Shown here piece after piece: positions 31,437 through 40,678 of a DNA stretch of 64,000 nt. Positions within the stretch are counted from its first letter, which is position 1, and each line of letters starts with the position of its first letter. The position numbers were made by a program, and so were the translations under genes. The stretch comes from AC-32 sp963821495 (GTDB lineage: Bacteria > Actinomycetota > Thermoleophilia > Gaiellales > Gaiellaceae): NCBI GenBank assembly GCA_963821495.1, contig CAWGEA010000003.1, positions 1,426,001 through 1,490,000 on the forward strand. The letters are read 5' to 3'. The notes under the pieces are model-generated. The model was not told the DNA's origin. It worked only from the letters and a program-made list of their open reading frames with translations, and did no database searches.

Positions 31437-32495
31437 GTGGTGGCTGACGACTCGCCCACGGGCGAACCCCGCGAGGCGACGCTCGTGGGCGAGAAACGTC
31501 AGGCGCCGGCGTCGCAGTCCGAGCGCACCGCTCCTGGGTCGTGTGTCGTCGTCCACGATCGCGGCAGCACGGAGATGCACTTCAGCAGTGCGACGGTTGC
31601 GGACCTGCTGGCGAGCGGGGGCTTCTTCTGGCTCGACCTCGACCAGCCGACCGCAGGCGACTTCGAGATCCTGCGCGAGGTCTTCGAGTTCCATCCCCTC
31701 GCGGTCGAGGACTCCGAACACTTCGACCAGCGCGCGAAGATCGAGGACTACGACGACTTCGTCTTCCTGGTCGTCTACGGCGCCTCACCGGACGAGGACC
31801 GCCTGGTCGAGGTGCATTGCTTCTACTCCGAGCGCTTCCTCGTCACCGTCCACCAAGACGACTGCCCCGCGTTCGCCGAGATCCGCCGCCGCTACCAGAA
31901 GCGTGACGAGGCGATCGACCGTCCCTCGCTGCTGCTCTACCGGATCGTCGATGGGCTCGTCGACAGTTTCTTCCCGATCCTCGCCGACTTCGATGACCGG
32001 ATCGACGAGCTCGAGAACGCGATCTTCTTGCACGCCGATGATCGGCAGCTGCAGGAGATCTTCCGGATGAAGCGCCTGCTCGTCGGGATGCGCAAGGCGG
32101 TCAGCCCGCAGCGCGACGCGTTCGCGGGCCTGATGGGCGGAGTCGCCGAGCTGCCCGGGCTGGTGGAGGGGGACGAGCGCTACTTCCGCGACGTCTATGA
32201 CCACCTGATCCGGATCAGCGACCTGATCGACAGCTACCGCGACCTGCTGACGAGCGCGATGGACGTCTACCTCTCGACCGTCTCGAATCGTCTCAACGCC
32301 GTGATGAAGCAGCTGGCGGTGATCGCGACGATCTTCCTGCCCTTGGCCTGGCTGACCGGCTTCTTCGGCCAGAACTTCGGCTTCCTCGTCAGGAGCATCG
32401 GCGGCTGGGAGACGTTCGTCGGCATCGGCGTCGGCACCGAGCTCGTTGCCCTCGCGATCCTGCTCGCCTTCTTCAAACGGCGAGGCTGGTTCTGA
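31437..32495 (+). CDS. corA: CorA-family divalent cation transporter
   Basis: About 352 residues from GTG at 31437 with AGGAG 9 bp upstream; the frame is open further upstream but has no match. A cytosolic alpha/beta domain (FFWLDLDQPTAGDFEILREVF) leads to a long helix (LADFDDRIDELENAIF) and two C-terminal transmembrane helices (QLAVIATIFLPLAWLTGFFG and ELVALAILLAFF). The selectivity motif, usually GMN, reads GQNFG, a variant seen in some actinobacterial relatives. It should carry Mg2+ or Co2+/Ni2+ as a pentamer in the cell membrane. The tail ends KRRGWF, typical of the family. Confidence 0.88.
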   Translation: MVADDSPTGEPREATLVGEKRQAPASQSERTAPGSCVVVHDRGSTEMHFSSATVADLLASGGFFWLDLDQPTAGDFEILREVFEFHPLAVEDSEHFDQRAKIEDYDDFVFLVVYGASPDEDRLVEVHCFYSERFLVTVHQDDCPAFAEIRRRYQKRDEAIDRPSLLLYRIVDGLVDSFFPILADFDDRIDELENAIFLHADDRQLQEIFRMKRLLVGMRKAVSPQRDAFAGLMGGVAELPGLVEGDERYFRDVYDHLIRISDLIDSYRDLLTSAMDVYLSTVSNRLNAVMKQLAVIATIFLPLAWLTGFFGQNFGFLVRSIGGWETFVGIGVGTELVALAILLAFFKRRGWF

Positions 32496-32649
32496 GACGA
32501 ACCTTCTTCTAGAAGCGATCAGCGCCTACAACGCGCACAGGCACAACCGACGGTGGCGGAGGAGCAGTCGCAAGCGAAGCGCGTGATGAGACAGACCCGT
32601 CGACTGCTCGTTTTGATCCAAGAAGGCCAAGCGGCCGGCGTGACCTGAA

Positions 32650-32853
32650 CTACTCTGCGCGGCGCATCGCCCTATACACCGCGTCCCAGTGCGACGAGAC
32701 CTCCTCTAGCGCGCGAGCTGTCATCTCGGCAGCCCCCTCCAGGCCCTCGATCACCGCTTCGACCTCCCTCAGGCGCGTCTCGAGGGCGCCGACCTGACCC
32801 GCGAGGTTGCTCAGTTCCTGGGCAAGTACTTCGCTCTCGCTGCTCGCGCCCAT
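32650..32853 (-). CDS. Small coiled-coil protein (tentative)
   Basis: 67 residues with an uninterrupted heptad pattern (LAQELSNLAGQVGALETRLREVEAVIEGLEGA) and no other feature. Its start is poorly supported (no clear ribosome-binding site) but the composition is protein-like, and the neighbouring 32496-32649 and 32854-32974 hold nothing else. It could be a small structural or regulatory protein, or a chance frame. Confidence 0.4.
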   Translation of the reverse strand: MGASSESEVLAQELSNLAGQVGALETRLREVEAVIEGLEGAAEMTARALEEVSSHWDAVYRAMRRAE

Positions 32854-32974
32854 CGACGGGGGTCAAGTCTAGGGAATGCCGACGGCTACGGCCTTCCTGC
32901 CGGCGAACGCGTCGCTACCGGGTTGTTTCCGTGGACGAGCACCTTGCCGCCCGCGCCGGAGACGGCGCCCGTCG

Positions 32975-34129
32975 TTATCCGGACGGCGTGAGGTCGTACG
33001 GAAAGCGGGTGAGCACCTCGCAGCCACTCTCGGTCACGAGGACGAGGTCCTCGAAGGTCACCCCGCCGACCCGCGTGTCCCAGAGGCCCGGCTCGATCGC
33101 GACGACATCGCCGGGGACCAGCGGATCGTGTCCTGCGAGCCCCAGCGACGGCGCTTCGTGCACCTCGAGGCCGACCCCGTGGCCGAGCGAGAACTGGAAA
33201 CCGTCCTCCTCGTCCCGCTCGGCGGTTCGCTGGGTGGGGTAGCCGGCCGACTCGAACAGGTCGCAGGCGGCGTCGAACAGCTCGCGTCCGGTGATGCCGG
33301 GGCGCACGGCCGCCTCTGCCTGCGTCAGCGCCTCCCGGGAAAGGCTCGTCTGCTCCGCGATCAGGTCGGCGTGCTCGGGCGCGGGGTCTCCGACCATGAA
33401 GGTGCGCGCCATGTCGGCCCAGCAGGCGCTCGCCTCGTGGCGTGGCCAGATGTCGACGTGGATCGGCAGACCGGCGGGTAGAGGCCCGCTGCCCGGCTCG
33501 TGGCCGCCCCCCTGCCACACGGTCGAGACGATCACGTCGGGCGGGCACGGCGCGCCGTGCTTCGCGCACGCGGCGCGCAGCGTGGCGCGGACATCCTCGG
33601 CCAGGAGTGGCTTCCAGTCCAGCTGCAGCTGCCCGTCCCCTCCCGGCTCGGCGCGCGCGAGCAGTTCGCGCGCTGCGGTCATGCCCGCCTCTGCCGCCCG
33701 CTGGGCGGCGCGGATGCCGTCGAGCTCCCCCGGCGTCTTCGCCCGACGCCGCAGGTCGACAGCGGCATCGTCGACGGTCAGGACGACCCCGTCCTGCCGC
33801 AGGCGGTCGCCGAGCGCGAGGGGGAAGTCGCCGGGCACGATCGCCTCCTCGAGGCCGAGCTGCTGCACGGCGCGGGCTTCGACCTCGCGCCCGGCCTCGG
33901 CGACCGACATCCCGCCCTCGACGAGCTGCTTGTAGCCGAGCGCGAAGTAGTCGAGCAACTCGGCATCCGGAAGCGCGCGTTTCACCCGCGCGGCTTCGAG
34001 GTGGCTCGTCAGGACGTACTGCCGCCCCTCGACCTCGGCGAACAGGAATGGATCGCCGATCGCGATCGGGAGCTCATGACGCAGCGCGGCGGAACGCTCC
34101 GTGTCGCCGTACAGCAGCAGCCCGCTCAT
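32975..34129 (-). CDS. M24-family metallopeptidase (Xaa-Pro aminopeptidase-like)
   Basis: 384 residues from ATG at 34129; the frame runs further upstream but without a family match. An N-terminal creatinase-like domain (residues 1-150) precedes the pita-bread fold, whose five metal ligands are present: Asp in HVDIWPRH, Asp in WADMARTF, His in LGHGVGLEVHE, Glu in AIEPGLW and Glu in FEDLVLV. It probably removes N-terminal residues next to proline or cleaves a related dipeptide. Cytoplasmic. It is divergent from the DUF7144-like gene at 34221. Confidence 0.9.
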   Translation of the reverse strand: MSGLLLYGDTERSAALRHELPIAIGDPFLFAEVEGRQYVLTSHLEAARVKRALPDAELLDYFALGYKQLVEGGMSVAEAGREVEARAVQQLGLEEAIVPGDFPLALGDRLRQDGVVLTVDDAAVDLRRRAKTPGELDGIRAAQRAAEAGMTAARELLARAEPGGDGQLQLDWKPLLAEDVRATLRAACAKHGAPCPPDVIVSTVWQGGGHEPGSGPLPAGLPIHVDIWPRHEASACWADMARTFMVGDPAPEHADLIAEQTSLSREALTQAEAAVRPGITGRELFDAACDLFESAGYPTQRTAERDEEDGFQFSLGHGVGLEVHEAPSLGLAGHDPLVPGDVVAIEPGLWDTRVGGVTFEDLVLVTESGCEVLTRFPYDLTPSG

Positions 34130-34220
34130 ACGGGTGAGCGTACCGCGGCGTTGGCACGAGAGGAAACGTGGCGTTGGGGGCGAACCGGGAGCGAACGCTG
34201 GCGTTGCGAAAGGAGCAAAG

Positions 34221-34622
34221 ATGGCAATGCAGGAACGCTGGTCCGGCTGGATCTCGTTCGCCGGTCTGATGATGGTGATCATCGGCGGGCTGGACTTCTT
34301 CGAAGGGCTGATCGCGGTGATCCGCGACCAGTACTACGTGGTGACCCCGCAGCAGATCGTGGTCTTCGACCTCACCACGTGGGGCTGGATCATGATCATC
34401 TGGGGGATCGTCCTCCTGCTGGCGGGCTTCGGCCTGCTCTCGGGTGCGACGTGGGCCCGCTGGTTCGCGATCGTCGTGGGCAGCCTCAACCTGATCGCGC
34501 AGCTGGGCTTTGTCGGCAGCTCGCAGTACCCGCTGTGGGCGTTGACCGTCCTGGCGCTGACCGTGGTGGTGCTCTACGCGCTGATCGTCCGCTGGAACGA
34601 CGCCGCGATGCGAACCGCCTGA
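34221..34622 (+). CDS. Four-helix DUF7144-like membrane protein
   Basis: 133 residues from ATG at 34221, AGGAG 5 bp upstream. Four transmembrane helices follow each other with almost no loops (ISFAGLMMVIIGGLDFFEG, GWIMIIWGIVLLLAGFGLLSG, WFAIVVGSLNLIAQLGF, LWALTVLALTVVVLYALIV). The pattern SGWISFAGLMMVIIGGLDFFEGL is characteristic of a small actinobacterial family that I recall as DUF7144. The function is unknown. A perfect 16-bp hairpin at 34631 ends the transcript. Confidence 0.85.
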   Translation: MAMQERWSGWISFAGLMMVIIGGLDFFEGLIAVIRDQYYVVTPQQIVVFDLTTWGWIMIIWGIVLLLAGFGLLSGATWARWFAIVVGSLNLIAQLGFVGSSQYPLWALTVLALTVVVLYALIVRWNDAAMRTA

Positions 34623-34630
34623 GCCGCCCG

Positions 34631-34666
34631 CCCGCGCAGGGGCGCCGGTCGGCGCCCCTGCGCGGG
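34631..34666 (+). terminator. terminator after the DUF7144-like gene
   Basis: CCCGCGCAGGGGCGCC and GGCGCCCCTGCGCGGG make a perfect 16-bp stem around GGTC, starting 8 bp after the stop codon. It is the strongest hairpin in the window. Confidence 0.85.
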
Positions 34667-34713
34667 TCGTCCGCCGCTTGCGCGTGTTCCGGGCCGAGCC
34701 GTACGATGGTCGC

Positions 34714-35364
34714 GTGAATGCCGCAGAGCGTCTCGTCAAGCCGAAGCTCCGCGGCGTCTTCCACGAGCTCGGCTTCTACGCGGCCGCGGCGACGGGCGTG
34801 CTGCTGGTCGTCACCGCCGACCCGGGCCGCGCACGAGTGGCCGGCGCGATCTTCGCGAGCTGCGTCGCGGTGTGTTTCGGCGCGAGCGCGGTCTACCACC
34901 GTCCGACGTGGCAGCCCCGGGCACGCGCGTGGCTGGCGCGGCTCGACCACGCCGGCGTCTACCTGCTGATCGCGGGCACCTACGCGCCGTTCGCGCTGAT
35001 CGTGATGTCGAAGGGCTGGGCGATTCCGGTGCTGGCGATCGTCTGGGGCGGCGCGTTCTGCGCGATCCTGCTGAAGCTGTTCTGGGTGCAAGCGCCGAAG
35101 TGGCTCTCGGCTGCTATCGGCCTCGCGCTCGGCTGGGTCGGGGCCGCCGCCTTCTCCCAGCTGCTGAAACTTCCGCTCACGCCCTTGCTGCTGGTTGTCG
35201 CCGGTGGGCTCCTCTACACCGTCGGCGCGATCGTCTACGCGCGCCGCCGCCCGAACCCCAACCCGCTGGTCTTCGGGTACCACGAGCTCTTCCACGTGCT
35301 CACGGTCGTCGCGGCGGCGTGCCAGTACGTGGCCGTCGCGTTCTACGTGCTCCCGCGCGCCTAG
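34714..35364 (+). CDS. Hemolysin III (PAQR-like) membrane protein
   Basis: 216 residues from GTG at 34714 (an in-frame start at 34678 adds an unlikely tail). Seven hydrophobic helices with the family's conserved zinc-site residues: Ser and His in GASAVYHRPTW, Asp and His in RLDHAGVYLLIAGTYAPF, and His twice in GYHELFHVLTV. Bacterial members are linked to membrane stress or potassium handling; the activity is unclear. Its last 65 bp overlap the end of the convergent MFS gene. Confidence 0.9.
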   Translation: MNAAERLVKPKLRGVFHELGFYAAAATGVLLVVTADPGRARVAGAIFASCVAVCFGASAVYHRPTWQPRARAWLARLDHAGVYLLIAGTYAPFALIVMSKGWAIPVLAIVWGGAFCAILLKLFWVQAPKWLSAAIGLALGWVGAAAFSQLLKLPLTPLLLVVAGGLLYTVGAIVYARRRPNPNPLVFGYHELFHVLTVVAAACQYVAVAFYVLPRA

Positions 35365-36967
35365 CCGGGCCGGCTCCACCGCCGAGCCGGAGCGCGGCGA
35401 GCAGGCCGAGCACGACGAAGCCCGCTGCGATGAACGCAGCTCGCCGGGCGCTCGCCGCGAACGCGTCTTCGACAGGACCGACGACCGGGGCGAGCGCCGG
35501 CGCCCGCCTGAGAGCGGGGAGGACCGAGCCGCCGGTTCGCTCGACCGTTGCCGCCAGCCGTGCGGCCTGCGCCGGCGGCAGGCCCGGCACCCGCTCGAGC
35601 CGCGAGCGCGTCCCGTCGGCCAGCCCGGCTGCGAGCGCGGTGCCGAGGATCGCGATCCCAAGCGCGGCGCCGAGCTGGCGCGCGGTGCTCTGGATCCCCG
35701 AGCCCTCTCCGGACTGCGCTTCGGGGACCTCGGCGAGGATGACGCTCGTCAGCTGCGCCGTCGCGAGCCCGACGCCGAGCCCGTAGACGAAGAGCTGCGG
35801 GCAGAACTGCCAGGCCTCACGGCCCGGCGCGAACGTGAGCCCGACGGCGACGATCCCGACGACCTCGAGCACGAGGCCGAGCTGGACGACGCGGGGAGCG
35901 CCGAGGCGGCCCGTCAGCTGGGCCGCGAGCCCGCCCGCGACGAATGCGCCACCTGCGAGCGCGACCAGGATCACGCCGGTGCGAAAGGCCGACAGCCCGA
36001 GTACCGACTGCAGGAAGAGCGGGATGACGAAGACGAGCCCGAGCTCGCCCAGCCCGACGATCAGCACCGCGATGCTGCCGTTGCGGAAGCTCGCGATCCG
36101 GAAGAGCGCGAAGTCGACGAGCACCGGCTTCCCTTGCCGCGCGCGCCGCAACTCGACCAGCACGAACGCCGCGAGCGCCGCCGCGCCGATCGCGAAGGCG
36201 AGCGGGATCGCCGAGACGCCGCCGAGCTCGATGCCGAGGAACGGCTGCTTCGCCGCCCACCAGCCGTAGGTCTGCTCCTCGATCAGGCCGAAGACGACGC
36301 CGGCGAAGCCGACCGTCGAGAGCAGCATCCCCGCCGGGTCGACGCCTCGTCGCGCGTGCGGGTCGCGGCTCTCCCCGACGAACGCGAGCGCCCCCGCGAA
36401 GGCGACGGCCGCGATGGGGACGTTGATGTAGAAGGCCCAGCGCCAGCTCAGGTTGGTGGTGAACCAGCCGCCTACCAACGGCCCGAGCGCGGCCATGCCG
36501 CCGATCACCGAGCCCCAGATCCCGAACGCGATCGCCCGCTCGCGTCCGCGGAAGGTCGCGTTCACGATCGAGAGCGTCGAGGGCAGGATCAGCGCGCCGC
36601 CGACCCCCTGCAGCAGGCGCCCCACGAGCAGCACCGTGCCGGTCGGCGCCCGAGCCGTGACCAGGCTCGCCGCGACGAACACCAGCAGCCCGGCGAAGAA
36701 CACGAGGCGGCGCCCGACGACGTCGCCGAGCCGGCCGACGCTGATCAGCAGCGAGGCGAAGACGAGCGAGTAGATCGAGTTCGCCCACTCCGCCTGCGTG
36801 AGGCTGATCCCGAGGTCGCGGATGATCGACGGGATCGCGACATTCACGATCGTCGCGTCGACGATGATCATCGCCACGCCGATCGTCAGCGCGACCAGGC
36901 CGAGCCAGCGCGACCGCCCGCCGGCTCGGTTCGCGGCGGCGCGCGAAGGGGCCTCGGTCGAGGTCAT
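35300..36967 (-). CDS. DHA2-family MFS drug transporter
   Basis: 555 residues, ATG at 36967. About 14 transmembrane helices, an MFS motif A (GRLGDVVGRRLVFFAG) and the drug-exporter block LSWRWAFYINVPIAAVAF fit the DHA2 (EmrB/QacA) group. It should export hydrophobic compounds in exchange for protons. The last 25 residues are Arg/Pro-rich and read like overlap-shaped sequence; this end lies antisense to the last 65 bp of the hemolysin III gene. A regulator is not adjacent. A second DHA2 gene is at 47567. Confidence 0.93.
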   Translation of the reverse strand: MTSTEAPSRAAANRAGGRSRWLGLVALTIGVAMIIVDATIVNVAIPSIIRDLGISLTQAEWANSIYSLVFASLLISVGRLGDVVGRRLVFFAGLLVFVAASLVTARAPTGTVLLVGRLLQGVGGALILPSTLSIVNATFRGRERAIAFGIWGSVIGGMAALGPLVGGWFTTNLSWRWAFYINVPIAAVAFAGALAFVGESRDPHARRGVDPAGMLLSTVGFAGVVFGLIEEQTYGWWAAKQPFLGIELGGVSAIPLAFAIGAAALAAFVLVELRRARQGKPVLVDFALFRIASFRNGSIAVLIVGLGELGLVFVIPLFLQSVLGLSAFRTGVILVALAGGAFVAGGLAAQLTGRLGAPRVVQLGLVLEVVGIVAVGLTFAPGREAWQFCPQLFVYGLGVGLATAQLTSVILAEVPEAQSGEGSGIQSTARQLGAALGIAILGTALAAGLADGTRSRLERVPGLPPAQAARLAATVERTGGSVLPALRRAPALAPVVGPVEDAFAASARRAAFIAAGFVVLGLLAALRLGGGAGPARRAGARRTRRPRTGTPPRRP

Positions 36968-37037
36968 CGTGGCAACCGTAGACAGCGGCCCCGGGTCAGA
37001 CGCCCGTGGAAGACCGCAGTCTCGTTGCGGCTCGACA

Positions 37038-37069
37038 CGAGAGAGGCGCCTCGCCGGGCGCCTCTCTCG
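37038..37069 (-). terminator. terminator between MMPL and DHA2 genes
   Basis: CGAGAGAGGCGCC and GGCGCCTCTCTCG form a perfect 13-bp stem around TCGCCG. It lies 18 bp after the MMPL stop in that gene's direction and upstream of the DHA2 start, so the two are separate transcripts. Confidence 0.8.
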
Positions 37070-37087
37070 TGCGGGTGCGTCCCGTCG

Positions 37088-39202
37088 CTAGCGGACGCTC
37101 GGGACCGGCTCCCCCACCTGCTGCGGGGCGGGGTCACGGCCTGCGAGCGCGCGCTCGAGCAGGCGCGGGAGGTACCAGTTACGCTCCCCAAGCATCGTCA
37201 TCACCGCCGGGAGGAGCAACCCGCGGACGATCGTGGCGTCGATCAGGATCGCAACCGCCAGTCCGACGCCGAGCTGCTTCATCGACGTCACCGACAGCGT
37301 GGCGAGGGTCGAGAAGACCGCGACCATCACGATCGCGGCGCTCGTGATCACGCCGGCCGAATGCGTGATCCCGCTGCGGATCGCCTCTCGCGTGTTCAGG
37401 CTTTGGTCGTGGCCCTCGCGGATCCGGCTGAGGATGAACACGTGGTAGTCCATCGAGAGGCCGAAGAGGATCACGAACAGGAACAGCGGCAGCCAGGCGG
37501 TGATCGGACCGTGGTGCACGCCAGGGACGTGGACGATCCCCCAGCCGCCCTGGAAGACGGACACCGGCGCGCCGTAGGCGGCGCCGACGGACAGCAGGTT
37601 GAGCCCGATCGCCGTCGCCGGGATCACCAGCGAGCGGAAGTTCCAGAGCAGGAGCAGGAACGCCAGCCCGAGCACGAAGGCGAAGACGTACGGCGCCCGT
37701 GAGCTGAGCCGGTGGTTGAAGTCCACGGAGTTGGCCGTAGCCCCGGTCACGTACGCGGTACCGACGGCTCCGACGGTCTTCAGGACGACCGACGTGCGCA
37801 GCGTGTGGAGGGCGCGCTGCGAGGCAGTGCTCGTGCCGTCACCTGCGAGCGGCACGTCGATGCGCGCGAGCGTGTGCCCGCCGTTGACGTCGACGGTGAT
37901 CGGCTCGTGCATCTGGCCCGAGGCGAGCGCCTCGGTCTTCAGCCTGGCGATCGCCTTCACGACCGGAGCTGCGCCGACGTTCTTCGCCGAGAGCACGACG
38001 TGCGCCGGCTCGGGATTGCCGCCGAAGGCGTGCTGGATCCGGTTGTAGGTCTTGATCACCGCGATGTTCCGGGGCAGGTCGTTGACGCCCGGCGAGGCGG
38101 TCTTGAGCTGGAACGCCGGCACCGCGAGGAGGACGAGGAAGCCCGTCGCGAGCACGGCCGTCACGAGCGGGCGGGAGAGGGCGGGACGGACGATGGCCGC
38201 CCACATGCGGCTCTCGCCGCCCGCCCGCCGGGGCTCGAGCCGGCGGCCGAGGAACGGAATCCGGCCGCGGTCGACGCGGTCGCCGAGGGTCGTCATCAAC
38301 GCCGGCAGGACCGTCAGCGACCCGAGCATCGCGACGGCGACCACGATCGCCGTCGCCTCGGCCATCCCCATGAACGTCCCGAGGCCGGTGAACACCATCG
38401 CGCTCATCGCGACGATCACGGTCAGCCCCGAGGTGAGCACGGCCTTGCCCGAGGTCGCGGCCGCCGTGGCGACGGCGTCCCTGTTCGACACGCCGCCAGC
38501 ACGCTCTTCGCGGGCGCGGCGGAAGATGAACAGGGAGTAGTCGACGCCGACGGCAAGCCCGATCAGCAGGATCAGGGAGCTTGCGCTGTGGTCGATCGGG
38601 AGCGCGTGGCTCGTCAGGGCGACGAGGCCGGTGGCGATCACGATCGCGCTCAGGGCGAGCACGACGGGCAGCAGCGCCGCGATCAGAGCGGCGAACACCA
38701 GCCAGAGGATCACGAAGGTCAGCGGGATCGAGATGCTCTCGGCACGCTTGAAGTCCTTGCCGATCGTGTCGTTCAGCGCCTTGCCGGCCGAGGCTTCGCC
38801 GAACTGCTCGATCCGGAGCTGCGGGTTCGCCTTCGCGATCCGCTCGACGGCGTTGACGACGGGCTGGACGCGCTTGTCGGCCGTCTCGCCTTTGCCCTTG
38901 ATCAAGGAAGAGGACGACGGCGGAGCGGCCGTCGCGGCTGATCTGACCGCCGTTTCCGGGCGAGAACGGGCTCCGGACGTTCTGGACGCGGCCCGTGCGT
39001 GCGACCGCGGCGGCGATGTCGCGGGCGGCCTTCCGCCCGGCCGTCGCGGCGATCGCTCTCCCCCGTCGCGGGCCTGGAGCAGTACCTCCTCCGCAGCCGG
39101 TTGCTTGAAGCCGCCGCGCTCGAGCAGGCGTTCCGCCTTCGCCGAGTCGCCGCTCGCCTCGCCGGACGCCGTCAGCAGCTTCGCGCCGCCGGAGGCCGCC
39201 AC
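37088..39202 (-). CDS. MMPL/RND transporter, with indels near the 5' end
   Basis: A 704-residue frame with the MMPL plan: external domain, bundle with GLAVGVDYSLFIFRRAREER, second external domain, and LFGLSMDYHVFILSRIREG. It should export lipids or drugs with the proton gradient. The 5' part is damaged. Codons about 47-98 are out of frame: the correct protein (AIAATAGRKAARDIAAAVA, VRSPFSPGNGGQISRDG) lies in another frame between a 5-C run at 39060-39064, one base short, and 38906, one base too many. The first transmembrane segment (AKAIFGWLALLLVALVA) lies upstream of the GTG at 39202, in frame, but with no start codon back to the kinase stop. So the true start is lost or hidden by a further error. 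Confidence 0.82.
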   Translation of the reverse strand: MAASGGAKLLTASGEASGDSAKAERLLERGGFKQPAAEEVLLQARDGGERSPRRPGGRPPATSPPRSHARAASRTSGARSRPETAVRSAATAAPPSSSSLIKGKGETADKRVQPVVNAVERIAKANPQLRIEQFGEASAGKALNDTIGKDFKRAESISIPLTFVILWLVFAALIAALLPVVLALSAIVIATGLVALTSHALPIDHSASSLILLIGLAVGVDYSLFIFRRAREERAGGVSNRDAVATAAATSGKAVLTSGLTVIVAMSAMVFTGLGTFMGMAEATAIVVAVAMLGSLTVLPALMTTLGDRVDRGRIPFLGRRLEPRRAGGESRMWAAIVRPALSRPLVTAVLATGFLVLLAVPAFQLKTASPGVNDLPRNIAVIKTYNRIQHAFGGNPEPAHVVLSAKNVGAAPVVKAIARLKTEALASGQMHEPITVDVNGGHTLARIDVPLAGDGTSTASQRALHTLRTSVVLKTVGAVGTAYVTGATANSVDFNHRLSSRAPYVFAFVLGLAFLLLLWNFRSLVIPATAIGLNLLSVGAAYGAPVSVFQGGWGIVHVPGVHHGPITAWLPLFLFVILFGLSMDYHVFILSRIREGHDQSLNTREAIRSGITHSAGVITSAAIVMVAVFSTLATLSVTSMKQLGVGLAVAILIDATIVRGLLLPAVMTMLGERNWYLPRLLERALAGRDPAPQQVGEPVPSVR

Positions 39203-39358
39203 GAGGGCGACGAGGAGCAGCGCGAGCCAGCCGAAGATCGCCTTGGCGCGGTGCTCGGAGCTCCACCGATTTCGAGGACGACTCCGATCGTGCTTTCGAT
39301 CGCGCGTGGCGACTACGAGGCGAAACCCGGTCGTGTTGCGGAAAAACCGAAGGCGCGC

Positions 39359-40678
39359 CTAGGCGGCCGGCGGCAGGGTGAAGAAGAAGGTCGCCCCGCA
39401 CCCGGGCTCCGACTCGAGCCACAGCTCGCCGCCGTGTGCCTCGACGACTCGTCGCGAGAGCGCGAGCCCGATCCCGACGCCGTCCACGTCTCCCGCGGAC
39501 GCGCCACGGCGGAAGAGCTCGAAGACACGCCCGTGATCCTGGGGGTCGATGCCTCGTCCGTTGTCGCGGACGAAGAACACGCCGCCGGAGGAGCCGATCT
39601 CGACGCCGAGCGGCTCGTCGGACCGGTAGCGGATCGCGTTCGCGAGCAGGTTGTGGAAGACGAGTCGCAGCTGGGTTGCGTCCGCCGCCACGGACGGAAG
39701 CGGCTGCCTCGCGATCGTCGCACCCGCCCGCTCGATCTCCAGCGAGAGGTCGGCGATCGCCTGGTCGGCCACCTCGGCAGCCGCGATCGGACGGGTCGCC
39801 GGCTTGCCGACGGAGGCGTAGCGGAGCAGGCCGTCGATCGCGTCCTGGAGGCGGCGTCGGGCGCGTCGCCCAGCGCCTGCGCGAGCATCTGCACGACCGC
39901 GTGCAGCGGCTGCTGCAGCTCGTGGGCCGCGAGCTCGGCGAACAGGCGCAGGTCGGCGTTCGAGCGCGCGAGCTCGACCGCCTGCCGCGCGATCTCCCTT
40001 GGCGTGCTTGCGCGAGAGGATCGGTCCCAGCTGGGCGGCGATCGCCGAGAGGACGTTCGTCCAGCGGTCGTCCTCCGTTCGCCGGTGATCGGCGAAGAAC
40101 CCGAGGACCGCGACGACCCCCTCGGCGAGCACGGGCATCGCCACGCCCGCGACGAAGCCGACCCGGCGTGCGGTATCGATCCTCGGCCCCCGGCGCTTGG
40201 TCGTGATCACGTCGATCCAGGCCGCCCGCTGCTCGACCCAGACCAGGCCCGGCAGCCCCTCGCCCGGCCCCATCGTCTGCGGCGCGCTCGCCTCGACGAA
40301 GAACTCCTCCATCTCCTGCGAGGCTGCCCACCATCCCGGCGCGAGCTCGAGGCGGGACCCGTCCTCGGTCGGAAGCCACATCTCGCCGGCGACCCAGCCC
40401 GACTCCACGCACACCTCGCGGATCACCTGAGCGACCGCGGTCTCGAAATCCTCCGCGGCGCTGATCGTCATCGTCGCCGTCTGCAAGACGCGCAGCTCGT
40501 CCTCGGTCTGTCGCACGCCGCTCATGTCGCGGGTGGCGACGACAGCGCCGGTCCCCGAGTCAAGCGCGAACGGCGCGGACGAGTACGCGACCGCGATCAT
40601 CGAGCCGTCGCGGCGGAAGAACCAGTCGTCGTCGACGCGGACGCTCTCGCCGGTCGTCCGCGGCTTGAGCAAGGGCAC
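39359..40678 (-). CDS. GAF/HisKA histidine kinase, main frame
   Basis: 439 residues that continue a PAS domain (DDDWFFRRDGSMIAVAYSSAPF), followed by a GAF-like region (VCVESGWVAGEMWLP) and a HATPase domain with N-box LVFHNLLANAIRYRS and G-boxes VRDNGRGIDP and DGVGIGLALSRRVVEAHGG. The phospho-acceptor region is missing from this frame: AAHELQQPLHAVVQM is found in another frame between an extra C at 39996-39998 and a missing base near 39860. Repaired, the gene would be a complete hybrid sensor kinase, matching the divergent response regulator at 40965. The start shown is only where the frame opens. Confidence 0.8.
   Translation of the reverse strand: MPLLKPRTTGESVRVDDDWFFRRDGSMIAVAYSSAPFALDSGTGAVVATRDMSGVRQTEDELRVLQTATMTISAAEDFETAVAQVIREVCVESGWVAGEMWLPTEDGSRLELAPGWWAASQEMEEFFVEASAPQTMGPGEGLPGLVWVEQRAAWIDVITTKRRGPRIDTARRVGFVAGVAMPVLAEGVVAVLGFFADHRRTEDDRWTNVLSAIAAQLGPILSRKHAKGDRAAGGRARALERRPAPVRRARGPRAAAAAARGRADARAGAGRRARRRLQDAIDGLLRYASVGKPATRPIAAAEVADQAIADLSLEIERAGATIARQPLPSVAADATQLRLVFHNLLANAIRYRSDEPLGVEIGSSGGVFFVRDNGRGIDPQDHGRVFELFRRGASAGDVDGVGIGLALSRRVVEAHGGELWLESEPGCGATFFFTLPPAA

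Noticed and set aside
35195..37702. Very long plus-strand open frame (835 codons)
   Set aside because: Antisense to the DHA2 and MMPL genes; Arg/Glu/Asp-rich, low-complexity product typical of GC-rich shadow frames.
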